Assembly: GCA_001643675.2 (NCBI GenBank)
Contig: LSRY02000028.1
Coordinates: 372,001 to 436,000 of the forward strand
From: Monocercomonoides exilis
Taxonomy: Eukaryota > Preaxostyla > Oxymonadida > Polymastigidae
Direction: 5' to 3'
Length of the DNA: 64,000 nt
A program made the position numbers and the translations under genes. The notes under the pieces are model-generated. The model was not told the DNA's origin and did no database searches. It saw nothing but the letters and a program-made list of their open reading frames with translations. Shown here piece after piece: positions 46,830 to 57,535 of the stretch (position 1 is its first letter; each line of letters opens with the position of its first letter).

Positions 46830-49800
46830 TTAAAGATCTTCTTTTGCATCTTTTTTGTCTGTTTTGGCCTCCTTTTTCTCTTCCTTCTTCTCTTCTTTCT
46901 TTTCCTCCTTCTTTTCTTCCTTCTTCTCTTCTTTCTTTTCTTCCTTCTTCTCTTCTTTCTTTTCTTCTTTATTTTCCTCCTTCTTCTCTTCCTTCTTTTC
47001 CTCAGTCTTTTCATTTTCACCTTTCTTATCTTTTAATCTCATTTGTCTCATCTTCTTTCTCTCTGCAAGTTTTCTTTGAAGAATATCTTCAGGATCTTCA
47101 TATTCTTCAATCTCTTCGAAATAGCTTTCATCTGGCCGTTTATTCTGCTTCTTCTTCTTTCTTTCTCTTCTTCTTTCTTCTCTTCTCTGTCTTTTTCTTT
47201 CCTCCTTCTTCTTTTGCTTCTCATATTCCCTTCTCTCCTCGGCATTCATATCTTCCATTTCTTCTGCTTCAAGTTCTTCAACAGTCTTCCCAAGCTTTGC
47301 CGCTTCTTCTTCTTTGACTTTACGCTCGGCCTTCTCCTTCTTTCTCCTCCTCTTCTCTTCCTTCTCTTTCTCTCTCAACATGTTTTCTTCCTCGACTTCT
47401 CTCGCAAGCCAGTCGTCAAAGTCTTCCTCCAAATCATCAGGAAGCACAGGCGCATGTGGAAGTCCCGTCATACTCGACAGAACATCAAACAATCGCTCAG
47501 CATAATCAACCTTGTGATCCACACCATATCCGTCATGAAGCATTGCTGTTTCATACATAGACAGCAAAAGAAGCTCCATCTTCTTCATATCTGACACAAT
47601 TGGTGATTCAAGAACACCTTCCTCATTGTATATCATCTCTTCCTCTTCTGGCGTTCCTTCTTTCACCTCTCTGCCTTCCTTTGCTGCAAGCTCTCTCTCT
47701 TCTCTTCCAGCAGTTTCCATCGCCTTTCTTGCCTGAATGGATTTGAGTGCCTTGTTCATTCTCTGGATCAGATGTGATGCTGGGTTGATCTCAAACACTT
47801 TTTTGCTCATTCTTTTCTTCATCTCCTCCGTCACCATTGAGTGATCCTTATACAAATTGTTCAGCCCGCTGGAAAGCGCTCCTTCACCTGCAACGACAGC
47901 ACAAGGCACTGACTTCTTTAATGAAACACGGTCTTTCACGATCTCTTTTCCTTCTTTTTCCATCTTGTGCAGCTCCCACAGCATTCTTGGATGCTTCTTG
48001 CGATATCTGTCTTCCTTGTCCATCTCCTCCATCTCCTTCTTTCCGGCAATCACAACTGAGTTGTCATCCCTCTTCTTCTCCTTAATCTTCTTTCTTCTCA
48101 TCGCGTATCTCTCCTTCTCTTTTTCAAATAGCTCCTTCTGTCTTTTCTTCTCTTCCTCATCCAGCAGCATCTGCTTCATTTCCTCCTTCTTCTTTTCCAC
48201 TTCTCCCATAGCCAACTTCGAGCTAACCTCAACTCTGTCGACCTTTCCTTCAAGAACAGATGTCATCCAGTTCACCAACGGCACCATATCCTTCTTCCAT
48301 TTCGCCAGCTTCTTCTTAATCGGACCTTTTGACTCGAACTCCTTCACTTTGTTAGCCAGCTCTTCCTGCACTGAAATAATAGGATGCCCATCAAACACCA
48401 TGATACGCAGGAGATATGCTTCGTCTCTCGCGTCAAAGAGAAGCAGAACATCTCTCTTTTCAGACAAGAATGGCTGCAAGAAGGGCGATTCTCTCACGAA
48501 TGACTGTGCTTTGTCAATATCTTCGGTATCCACGGCATAGTACAAAATAGGAACATGATCCTTTTTCGAACGCTGCGATGGATTCTTCTTTTGTGTTTCG
48601 GTCTTCTTTTCTTCTGCTTCTTCAGCTTCGATCTGCTTTGCGGCTTCTTCAATGTAATCGTCAAGTGAAATCAACTTTTCAGGATGCAACGATGAGTTGA
48701 ATCGAAGCAATTTCGCTAAATTCTTTCGATTATCGTCATCGTCTCTAATTCCGTGCTTGATTTCAGCTGCAAATTCCCTGTAAAATGTATCATATGCCTC
48801 AACGTCTTCATCTGATTCGTCCTTTCTGGCTCTGTCTGACAGCTCTACAAGATAGTCCACAATCTTCCTTGCCAATTTTTTAGCAATCAGCTTCAGCGAC
48901 TCTGAACCTTGTAGCATTTCTCGAGAAATGTTAAGAGGAATGGCTTCATCAATGTCCTCATCCTCGACCTTCTTTCCTTGTTTTTTCTTGTCTTTATCGT
49001 ACTTCTCCAACAATGGATCTCTCAAATCATCGACTTCCAACACACCACGCACAAATGTCAAGTATGTTGGGAGGAAATCCATGATTTCTTCAGTAATCAG
49101 AACTTTCTTAACATAGAGTCTCAATCTGCTTATACGGCACACAGAATACTTGTTTCTTCCCGGAGGAATGCGGGGTGGGATGTAAATAATTGTCTTAAAT
49201 CGAACATCTACAGACGAGTGTAAATGGATTTTCCCCAATGGTGCATCTGGACGATAAGCCCAATATGTAACTGTGTGGAAAAAGTCATCATATTCCGTGG
49301 ATGAAATATAATCTTCATCTTTATCTGATTTTGGATCTCGCACCCAAATTGGTGGTTGTAAGTTAACTTGTCTTTCCTCATATTCTGGATCGGGTATAAG
49401 ATCATCATCATCATCGTCATCATCGTCATCTTCATCATCAAATTTCTCTGTCTCAATTAGTTTGTCTTCCTTTCGCTTCTTCCTTTCTTCTTGAAGACGT
49501 AATCTCTCTTCAGCTTTCATTCTCCTTTCATAAGTCCACTGGTCTTCTTTTTCAAAACGGATGAAAATTGGGAAGTTGACGAACTGTGAATACTTCTCAA
49601 CCAATGCATGAACAATGGAAGAATTGGAATATCTAGCATCTTTTAAATACAGTTTCACTTTTGTACCACGTTTGAGATCTTCTCCGCTTGTATCCTCGCG
49701 AATGGTGTACGATTCAGCCCCCACTGATGACCATATGTATTGTGAAGTATTGTATCTCCGAGATGTCACCACAACTTTACTTGCAACGAGGAATGAAGAA

Positions 49801-50302
49801 TAAAAACCGACACCAAATTGACCGATCAAATCACTCTCAACAGTACCATTTGCAACCATTTCGAAAAATTTAAGTGTTCCAGAATGAGCGATTGTACCAA
49901 GATTTTCCATCAGTTCTTCGCGCGACATTCCAATTCCTGTATCTGTAACAGTTATAGTTTCCTCATCTTCATCGGGGTTAATATGAATTTCAAGTTTCTG
50001 CATGTCGCCTTCCCCAAGAATTGCAGGATTTGTTTGGGCCTCCATTTTAACTTTGTTAAGTGCATCTGCGCAATTTGAAATCAATTCCCGCAAAAATATT
50101 TCCTTATTAGAATACAAAGAATTTACGATCAGTTTCATTAATCTTGAAACATCTGCAGCAAATTCTACACGCGTAGCATTTCCAGTTTTTGTTGTTTTCC
50201 TACAAAAAATTAGTCTTAAATACCAAAAGCACAAATAACATCAAACCTGTCTGCTTCTGCTATCAACAACTGTGAAAGCGCCAATATCAACAGAGCAAGC
50301 AT
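46830..50302 (-). CDS. HSP90B1: GRP94/endoplasmin (ER Hsp90) with long charged C-terminal extension
   Basis: Two exons, 50247-50302 and 46830-50199, give 1141 residues. Exon 1 encodes the signal peptide (MLALLILALSQLLIAEA). The ATPase domain has LYSNKEIFLRELISNCADAL, DTGIGMS, GTIAHSGT and GQFGVGFYSS. The middle domain has REMLQGSESL and the client-binding region. The dimerisation domain ends near FEINPASHLIQRM. GRP94 folds secretory and membrane proteins in the ER lumen. Animal GRP94 is ~800 residues. Here the excess comes from acidic charged-linker stretches and about 260 extra C-terminal residues: a Lys/Arg/Glu coiled-coil stretch and then a repeat of KKEEKKEE units. The end is DAKEDL: KEDL in place of KDEL, still likely an ER-retrieval signal. 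The gene is divergent from the next one, with 203 bp between the ATGs. Confidence 0.97.
46880..47010. repeat. Tandem codon repeat encoding KKEEKKEE units
   Basis: On the plus strand this is a CTTCTTTTCCTC-like tandem repeat of about 12-30-nt units. On the coding strand it encodes repeated EEKKEEKK near the GRP94 C-terminus, just upstream of the terminal KEDL. Such repeats readily gain and lose units. Confidence 0.85.
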
Positions 50303-50505
50303 CTGTCTACGATCGAATAAAAAGATTCAATATATGGGAGAAGATCAAAGTTAAATATCTTTTTAAAACAAATTAAAAAATCATAAAAAATTGCATAATA
50401 TATGAATTGATTCGTATCTTTCCATTTTGACAAATCGTCACAGATCTAATAAATAATATTTTTATAAACAGTTTTCGTTTTTTTATAACAACAACATAAA
50501 AGCAT
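50303..50505. promoter_or_regulatory. Short bidirectional promoter region, GRP94 / coiled-coil gene
   Basis: Only 203 AT-rich bases separate the two divergent ATGs, so both promoters must lie within or overlap this interval. No specific element, such as an ER-stress element, can be recognised. The role is inferred from orientation. Confidence 0.45.
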
Positions 50506-52820
50506 ATGTCAAAGCTTGAACTAGAATTTGAAGGAAAAATTGATCTCAACGATCCCGTTCAAATTAAAAAATTAGAGCATGTTTGTGATATATTTTTTAC
50601 CAAAATTAACATTTTGTCAATTTTTTATATCACTTTATTTCGCTGAAAAATTGCAATTTCTAAAAGCCTCAATTACCACAGCATGCACCATTTGATGTTA
50701 GAGGCATTGGAGATGGTACGATGGACGATGATTGTGAATTAAAAGAAGATTTTTCTAAAATCAAAGATAAAAATCCTTCTCATATTACAAAATTACAATC
50801 TGATGAAAATAAATCTGTTTCCCAAAAATCTCTGTCATTTATTTCCGAACAACATCAACAAGAAACAAAAAGCCAGCCTCTTGTTCAGTCAAACGAACAA
50901 AATCTCGCATCTCCTCCAAGAGTTTTAGAATTCAGAACTCAACGTCGACAAAATCAAAAGCAAGTTGTTCACGCTCCTCAGTTTCAATATTCAGAGTATC
51001 AAGAACCTCGGTCTTTTTATGAAAGCGTTCAAGATGTGAAAGGTTTGAATAGAATGATTGTTGATCTTCGTAGAGAACTCACACAAACCCGTGAGAAGCT
51101 TGAAGTTTCACTAGAAAAACAAAATCATGTTACAGACCTGGAAAATGCTCTTCGAGAAAAAAGCAAAAAGTTGATTGATATGGAAAGTGAGCTAAAAACA
51201 GAGAAAAAAGAGAACAAAGACTTGGCAAAGGCACTATCAGATCTTCAAAAAGATCAGTTGTCACTTCCTTTGAAAAATGCATCATTGGCAAATGAAATAA
51301 AGCAAACACGAGTGATGTTGGAGCGAACGCAGGTGTCTCAACGAAAGGCCGAGCAATCAGCTAGAATTGCTGATAGAAATTTAGTGTATCAGCAGAAAGT
51401 TAACGAATTCCTGAAGCAAAAAATCGAAACGCTTTGCCATGTTATTGTTGATCGAGTTGGAAAAGAAGGAGAAACGCTTGTGGCTGACGTTATGGGTGAT
51501 GGCTTCATGGTTCCGTTGCCAGACGAGGAAGGTGCCAAAGAGGGTCAGGCAGGAAGTGGGAAAAAGGGAAGGCAAACGTTTCCTGAAACCAAAAGGCAAT
51601 CAGAACAGGCGAAGGAAGAATACGTGAAAAAAGGGCCATATGTCACCCAACTGGAAGCGAAAGAGAAAGAAATAATGTCGCTGAAGGAGCAGCTTGTACG
51701 CGTTGTGCGTGGGAAAGACGAGAAAATCAATAAATTGAACAGATCAAACGAAGATTTGCGGGTTCGACTGAAAGCGTTGGAGGACGAATTGGAGAGACGG
51801 AAAAGAGAGCTGGCAGAAAAGGACAAGGAGAAAGCGTTGCGCACCATGCAGATGAAAGCTCTTGAACAGCTTGCTCAAGAAAAGCATGAGAGGATCCTCA
51901 GAGAACAGGAGGCGAGACAAGCTGCAAAGGAATCAGAGAACGAAGATGGTGGCGGTGAAACTGAAATGTGCCAGGAGTCAAGCATAAGCAGTGAGAGCAA
52001 CAAATGTGTTGATAACGCTTCTTCTGGCGAAGGTGAGCAGACCAGTTTGAATCCACCCTCGAAAGGAAAGATTGTGAGATATGAAGCAAGTGGAAGAGGC
52101 CAACAGTTTATTCCGAGAGGAGGCAGAGCCAAAGGTGGTTTGCCTATGCGGCAAGTCTCAACAAAAATGCCACGCGTTTCTGGCACAGTTCGTCAGCCAT
52201 TGCCTGGGCGTCGAAATGCCAGCTTTGAATACGGAGAAGTTGACAGAAGCAAACAGAAGTACACTCTTTCTGCTCCGGCTGTGCCACCACACGCGAAAAA
52301 AGCGGGTTCTTTTTCTGAAAGCAGAAGAGGCAAGATGTCTGGTCCTTTTAAAACAAATGAAAAGCCCCAGAATTCAAAGTATGTGGCTAATTCGCGTGGT
52401 GCGCAAAGACACATAATGGAAAAATCGCTGCTAACACAAAGAGAAGGGAGAAACGAACGATCAGGACAGAATGGAAAGCCGAGAATGGAACAAAAACAAC
52501 AAGGATTTAAAACAATCAAGCAAAAGAAAGAAGAAATAGGCGAAAGCTATGAAGAAGAAGAAGAAGAGGAGGAGGAGGAGGAAGAAGAAGAGAGAACGAC
52601 TAATAAATGCGATGATAAAGATGCCGAAAATGAAAGCGAAGATTCTCTTTCTGATGCTGTCATAACATCACTCGGGAAAGAATCGACTGAAGTGCAGCTG
52701 TCATTTATAGCTGTTGAGCAGAGCTCTGTCGCAGAGTCAGAACTATTTTTGGATTCTGATAGAGTGAACAAAAAGGATTCAAGTGAAAGCAAAAGCAATG
52801 CCAAAGGTAGTGAAAAATGA
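50506..52820 (+). CDS. Coiled-coil protein of unknown function
   Basis: Two exons, 50506-50580 and 50682-52820, are joined by a 101-nt GTTTG..AG intron, giving 737 residues. The first exon starts MSKLELEFEGKIDLNDP. Residues ~120-260 and ~310-430 are coiled coil (LRRELTQTREKLEVSLEKQN; KEKEIMSLKEQLVRVVRG). Between them a compact conserved-looking patch reads KIETLCHVIVDRVGKEGETL. The C-terminal third is basic and Ser/Gly-rich (RGQQFIPRGGRAKGGLPM), then a poly-Glu run, then an acidic Ser-rich end. I do not recognise a family. The layout suits a cytoskeletal or ciliary scaffold, but that is inference only. The first ATG, supported by the splice into the conserved frame, was chosen as start. Confidence 0.85.
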
Positions 52821-53436
52821 AAAGAGAACGATATGAGCAAGTGAATGATTATCCTTTAGAACAGTCATCGGTAGAAGCACTCAAAAACACGTTTACATGT
52901 GTTCCAATGTTGCACATCCTCAATTTATTCTGGCACCGTTCAAAGAATGTGCTTATCAAAAAAAGAATACAAAATTTGAGGAAAAATGGAGAATATGCAT
53001 GACAATGTTGTATCGTCTGTTTTGTCAGTGGGAGAAATTTTGTTTGGAAAGTGAAATTTCATTTTCTATGCCCCTATAAATAATTGCTCGAATAATGATT
53101 TCTAAGTTAGTTGAAGATAAATTAGCTTTGTGTGAAGTTCGGAGATATTGCAATTAGGCACAGCTGTTTATATTAAAATAGAGCTTATATAGAAGATAAT
53201 ACAATTTTTCCTTTTTCACAAAAAATAGTGAAATACTACACAAATAGTTAATAAGGGCATGAACAATAAATTTTAATAAAATTAATTTATTTCATGTTGG
53301 CGTGTTATTTTAATCAGATGTTTTTTTTTTTGCTGTTTCATGTTACATTTATTTTATCAATTGAAGAATTTTTTAAATATTCTTTGGTAGTATTAAAGAA
53401 AAAAATTTTTAAAGTTATAAAAAAATTTTTTTTTAA
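52821..53436. other. 3' flank of the coiled-coil gene
   Basis: This contains AT-rich sequence with poly-T and poly-A runs and a 61-codon chance frame just after the stop codon. No gene, RNA or repeat was recognised before the start of the palindrome at 53437. Confidence 0.5.
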
Positions 53437-54140
53437 CTAGTGGGGGACTAAACCCGGGCCGGGGAGGAAACCCGGGCCACCAGTTTTTTAAAAAATATTT
53501 TCCAATTTTTTAAGCGAAAAAACATTTTTCAAAAATGAAAAAAATATACATAATATCACATGTGAATATGCAGCAATTCATGTGATTGGCACGTCCAAAT
53601 GTTTAATGCCTCTGTATATAAAAAATAATTTGTGATCACATAAAATTTTTTGATTTTTTCTTTTGAAAACAGAAAAAAAAGAATTTTCACTTTTCGTTAA
53701 CTTTTATGTTTATTTCACACAAATGGAATTTATCTGCTCACGTTTATTTGTTTCTTCAAGGTCTCAACGAGAAATAAAAAATTTTCTGTAAAAAAATTTC
53801 GACTTTTCGTTGAGACCTTGAAGAAACAAATAAACGTGAGCAGATAAATTCCATTTGTGTGAAATAAACATAAAAGTTAACGAAAAGTGAAAATTCTTTT
53901 TTTTCTGTTTTCAAAAGAAAAAATCAAAAAATTTTATGTGATCACAAATTATTTTTTATATACAGAGGCATTAAACATTTGGACGTGCCAATCACATGAA
54001 TTGCTGCATATTCACATGTGATATTATGTATATTTTTTTCATTTTTGAAAAATGTTTTTTCGCTTAAAAAATTGGAAAATATTTTTTAAAAAACTGGTGG
54101 CCCGGGTTTCCTCCCCGGCCCGGGTTTAGTCCCCCACTAG
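53437..54140. mobile_element. 704-bp palindromic foldback element
   Basis: Two arms of about 335 bp (about 53437-53771 and 53807-54140) are nearly perfect inverted copies, separated by only ~35 bp around 53772-53806. The ends read CTAGTGGGGGACTAAACCCG and its complement. They form a GC-rich cap (CCCGGGCCGGGGAGGAAACC) on an otherwise very AT-rich hairpin. There is no coding capacity. The element sits exactly between AACTAG on the left and the first base pairs of the Harbinger-type MITE, consistent with insertion at a CTAG site. Because the termini are themselves palindromic, the target duplication is ambiguous (CTAG or TA). Confidence 0.85.
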
Positions 54141-55105
54141 AACTTGATTGATTTGACTGCGTCAAGTGGCATTAGATCGGTCAACATCCAATAAGATCGA
54201 TCTAATGCCATTGAGACCCAGTCAAATTGGATGTGACTCAGTCACATCCGATGCTTTCAATTCTGGGTGTCATGATCAAAATATTTTAGAAAAAATTTGT
54301 AATAATAATTAATAATTAACATCTCATTTTTTATCATTTTAATTGAATATAATGATTTTTCATTTAAAATAGTTTTCTATTTTGTCAGTTTTTTTAAATT
54401 ATTGATATTTCACGGAAAAACCTGGAAATTCTAATTGTTTATGTTTGACAATGATTATTTGAATTATAATAATGATATAAGAAAATTTCATTTCATTTTT
54501 CAATATTAAGAACAAGTTTCATTTGTTTTTTTCATTTCATTAATATTTTCAGAAAAAAGAAAAAATACAAAAAAAGAAGCTTTAGAATCATATCTTCTTT
54601 TTATTTTTTATTCGAAATGAAAAAATATCAAATAATGATTATTTAATAAACACATAACAGTAAAGAAAACACAAAAAAGTTTAATTGTTTATAAATATTG
54701 AAAATTAACAAAAAAAATGAATATGAAATAGTTAATTGATCAAAGCATAAACAAAGTTGGCTCGATTTCAACAGTAAAAATTAACAACTGAGTCACAATT
54801 GCGAAATTTTAAAGTTTCAAAAAACCAGAATCAAAATAAGAAAACAACAAAAACATAGTTATTTACAAAATATTCAAATAAAAAATAAAAACATATAAAA
54901 AGTTCAACGTTCATGAGCTTTAAATAACAAAAATATAAACAAAACAAAAAAATGTTTGATCACAACTTGTGATCATGAAAATCACAATCTCGCCCTTGGT
55001 GAGATCGAGGGAAATTCGATAAAAAATAGATAAATTCGACAAACCAGACTAAAATCGATTTGACTGAGTCACATTTTCGCGACTCAGTCAAATCAATCAA
55101 GTTCT
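54139..55105. mobile_element. Harbinger-type MITE (non-autonomous)
   Basis: The terminal inverted repeat AGAACTTGATTGATTTGACT at 54139 is matched exactly by its complement ending at 55105 (21 bp). ACT flanks both sides (54136-54138 and 55106-55108). The outer AGAACTT is shared with the neighbouring autonomous element. Subterminal sequences (..GTGACTCAGTCACATCC.. near 54230) resemble the corresponding part of that element (..GTGATTTAATCACATCC.. near 55205). The 967-bp interior has no open frame, so this is best read as a relative mobilised by the Harbinger transposase. Confidence 0.8.
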
Positions 55106-55310
55106 ACTAGAACTTATTCGAATTTATTTTGTTATATCGCATTAACTTTTTCTTTTTGGTATGAGTTTGATATCATTCCAAAAAGATCGACTAAGTTCCA
55201 ATGTGATTTAATCACATCCATTGTTTTTTATCATGGGTCCTTTTTGATCACAAAAATATTTACATATAAAGGGTGTGTTTGTTGTTATCATTTTTTGACT
55301 GTTTCGATCA

Positions 55311-56417
55311 ATGTCTGAATCTTCACTTTTGAGTGTCTTAGAGAGAGTTGAAGAAAGAAATAAAATGCCTGCTTCTCCTGCTATCAAAGAAACAAAAAAA
55401 ACCACTTCAATCATCGAAAGAGCTTTGAATATTTTGGACAACACACCAACTGCCTTTTTTCGCTTTACGGGCTTCGCCCGATTTGAGTTCGATTTGTTAC
55501 TTCAACTTCTTCAAAAAGAAATATCTCCTCATCGAGGAAAAGAAAAGGCAATCAACAATTTTTCTGATCAACTTTTTTTATTACTCACTTTTCTTCATCA
55601 TGGATCCACTACACTAACATTTATGCTTTCTTCTTCTTTTTATGACACTCAAAATGCAACAATTCGACTTCTTCACAGAATTGCTGCAGACATCAGAGTG
55701 CCCTTGACTGATTTATTTCTCACTTTTCGCCCAGATCGTCTAGAAGGAATGAAGGAGGTGGGTCTTGTTTTGGATTGTACGGTAATTCCCACAAATCGTC
55801 CAGGTGGAAGGTTGGAATATGGAAAGAAATTTTATAGTGGAAAGCATCATATTTACTGTGTGAAGGTGGAAGTTGGTGTTAATCCTCGAATTGGTACTGC
55901 TTGTACAATCAGTCACGTCCAAACTGGGTCAACACATGATTTTGTCCTTTTCAAAGATCATTTACCTCAATTTGAGAGTCAATTGGGAGGAGCAAAGATA
56001 CTTGCTGACTCAGCATACATTGGAGCAAGGCCAGAATTGGGTGCAATAATCTCAAAACCTGTCGGAACACCCGAATTGGCATCCAAAAGAGTGATTGTCG
56101 AGCGATTTTTTGGGAGGTTGAAGACTCTTTTTGCCGTTTTCAGGCGTCCATGGCCATTTGAAGTGGAAAGAGTGGCGGAGTATTTCACAATTGCATGCTG
56201 TTTGACGAATTTTCACATCCTGAAAAATCCACTGACTGCAGTCGACTCAGATGCAAATTCTCGATTCATTGGATATCTGATGCAGTCACATGAGAAGAAA
56301 GTGGAAGCAAAGCGAATCGCTAATGAACGCTATCGAGTCAATATGAAGAAAAGATTGAATCCTGAAGCTCCTACGCCATCATCAATCACAACTCTGTTTT
56401 ATTCGGAAGATAGTTAG
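55311..56417 (+). CDS. PIF/Harbinger transposase (DDE_4)
   Basis: This is a 368-residue open frame from the ATG at 55311 to a TAG. The N-terminal half is helical with a helix-turn-helix-like region (about residues 50-120). The catalytic triad is visible: VLDCTVIP (first Asp), KILADSAYIGARPELG (second Asp) and VIVERFFGRLKTLF (Glu), with SGKHH..YCVKVE and CLTNFHILK as typical flanks. No frameshift or stop interrupts it, so the element may be young or active. An alternative splice (donor at 56413, acceptor before 56503) would replace the last codons with a 109-residue charged, Ser-rich tail ending at 56831. I cannot tell which form is made. The second Harbinger gene, a Myb-like protein, is not recognisable inside the element. 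Confidence 0.93.
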   Translation: MSESSLLSVLERVEERNKMPASPAIKETKKTTSIIERALNILDNTPTAFFRFTGFARFEFDLLLQLLQKEISPHRGKEKAINNFSDQLFLLLTFLHHGSTTLTFMLSSSFYDTQNATIRLLHRIAADIRVPLTDLFLTFRPDRLEGMKEVGLVLDCTVIPTNRPGGRLEYGKKFYSGKHHIYCVKVEVGVNPRIGTACTISHVQTGSTHDFVLFKDHLPQFESQLGGAKILADSAYIGARPELGAIISKPVGTPELASKRVIVERFFGRLKTLFAVFRRPWPFEVERVAEYFTIACCLTNFHILKNPLTAVDSDANSRFIGYLMQSHEKKVEAKRIANERYRVNMKKRLNPEAPTPSSITTLFYSEDS

Positions 56418-56502
56418 ACTTTTTTATTTTTACCCATATTAATGTTTATAATGTTTATTTTACTTGTTTTTATATTTACATTACCATAACTATGTTTTTC
56501 AG

Positions 56503-56831
56503 GCAATTCTGAAGCCCAAGAGCAGCGAACTGGGGAAGATCAAAGAGAAAAAGAAAGAAAAGATGAAAAGGAGAAGAAAGAAAAGAAAACTGTCGAAGAA
56601 AAGGAAAGGAGAGACGAAATAATAATCAACGAAAGAGATGAAGATGAAGAAAGAGAAAGAAACAGTGACGAATTATCAAGTTGGTTTTTACCAAATCAGT
56701 GGAGGTCTCTTCGCTTTCAGCAACCCTCATCATCGTCTTCCTTTCCTTCTGCTTCTTCCTCTAGTGCTTCAATAAAAGAAAAGAGAGTCAGCGAAACTCC
56801 TTTGCAGAGCTTGTTAAACCAAAGACAGTGA
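56503..56831 (+). CDS. Possible second exon of the Harbinger transposase
   Basis: The open stretch is preceded by TTTTTCAG and starts in a frame that joins correctly to the transposase if a GTTAGA donor at 56413 is used. It encodes a Lys/Glu-rich segment, then SSWFLPNQWRSLRF, then a Ser-rich end. It contains no known domain. A GTGAGT at 56828 could be a further donor. Coding status is inferred only from frame and splice signals. Confidence 0.45.
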
Positions 56832-57454
56832 GTTTTTCTATTGTTTTTTATTTTTCAATTCACCTTTGTTACCTTTTTATCTAAATACAATATGATTTTA
56901 TTATTGATAAGTTTTTTTGTTTAATTTTACATAAAACATATATAAGAATACAAGAAATTTTTATCGAATAACTTCATTTTATTGTTAATACTCAAAACAA
57001 AATATTAAAATATGAAATGAGTGAATTTGTTAAAAAAATATTATTTAAACATTCAGAACTATCATATTTATACTAAACATATAAAAAATATAGTTAAAAA
57101 TGGTTAAAAGTTATTTATACTCATTAAAATTGCATAAAAACATGATATAAATGCACTAAACAAAAAATAAACAAAACTCAAAAAACGGATCATAAAAAGT
57201 TTTAATAATATATGACAAACATACAAACAAAATGTTAAAACCTAACTCAAAATAATGGTGAAGTAATTTAAGAAACAAAAAAAGTTATGATCACAAGTTA
57301 CAAAACAAAAAAAATTTGAAAATCCTCGAGTTGCCTGGAAAAAGATTGAGAAAATACCGAATTGAGCGAGAAACATTCAAAAAGTCACAAATAATTCGAA
57401 TTTCTTCAATCAATTCGGTGCGGCAGGGAAAATTCGAACAAGTTCTACTAACGA

Positions 57455-57535
57455 GTCCTGGTGGTGCAAAAGGAAAGCATACGGCACTTTATGGTTAAAC
57501 TTGCCGTGATCCTGGTTCAATTCCAGGTTGGGACA
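57455..57535 (+). tRNA. tRNA-like gene with enlarged anticodon loop (probable intron)
   Basis: The cloverleaf can be drawn. Acceptor GTCCTGG pairs with TTGGGAC with three G-T pairs, discriminator A. D stem GTGC/GCAT carries GG in its loop. Anticodon stem is CGGCA/TGCCG. T arm is CCTGG-TTCAATT-CCAGG. The A and B boxes (TGGTGCAAAAGG; GGTTCAATTCC) fit RNA polymerase III promoters, and T runs follow from 57540. The anticodon loop is 15 nt instead of 7, which suggests an 8-nt intron. With an intron after position 37 the anticodon would be TTA, which would read the TAA stop. If one T is extra, it would be TAT (Ile), whose D arm and anticodon stem it resembles. It may be functional, a suppressor-like variant or decaying. 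Confidence 0.65.

Larger units (their letters stand above)
55109..57446 (+). mobile_element. Autonomous PIF/Harbinger element
   Basis: The ends AGAACTTATTCGAATT (55109) and AATTCGAACAAGTTCT (to 57446) form imperfect inverted repeats with an outer AGAACTT. Both sides carry ACT (55106-55108, 57447-57449), a 3-bp target duplication as expected for PIF/Harbinger elements. The element contains an intact transposase frame. The right end stops 8 bp before the tRNA-like gene at 57455. Confidence 0.88.

Noticed and set aside
46844-47317. Plus-strand Ser/Phe/Leu-rich frames near the GRP94 3' end
   Set aside because: They are antisense shadows of the KKEE repeat and charged tail of GRP94.
52817-53002. 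61-codon frame overlapping the stop codon of the coiled-coil gene
   Set aside because: It has no splice link or homologous feel and is probably 3' UTR.
57316-57498. 60-codon frame spanning the Harbinger right end and the tRNA-like gene
   Set aside because: It crosses an element boundary and an RNA gene; composition and context do not support a protein.
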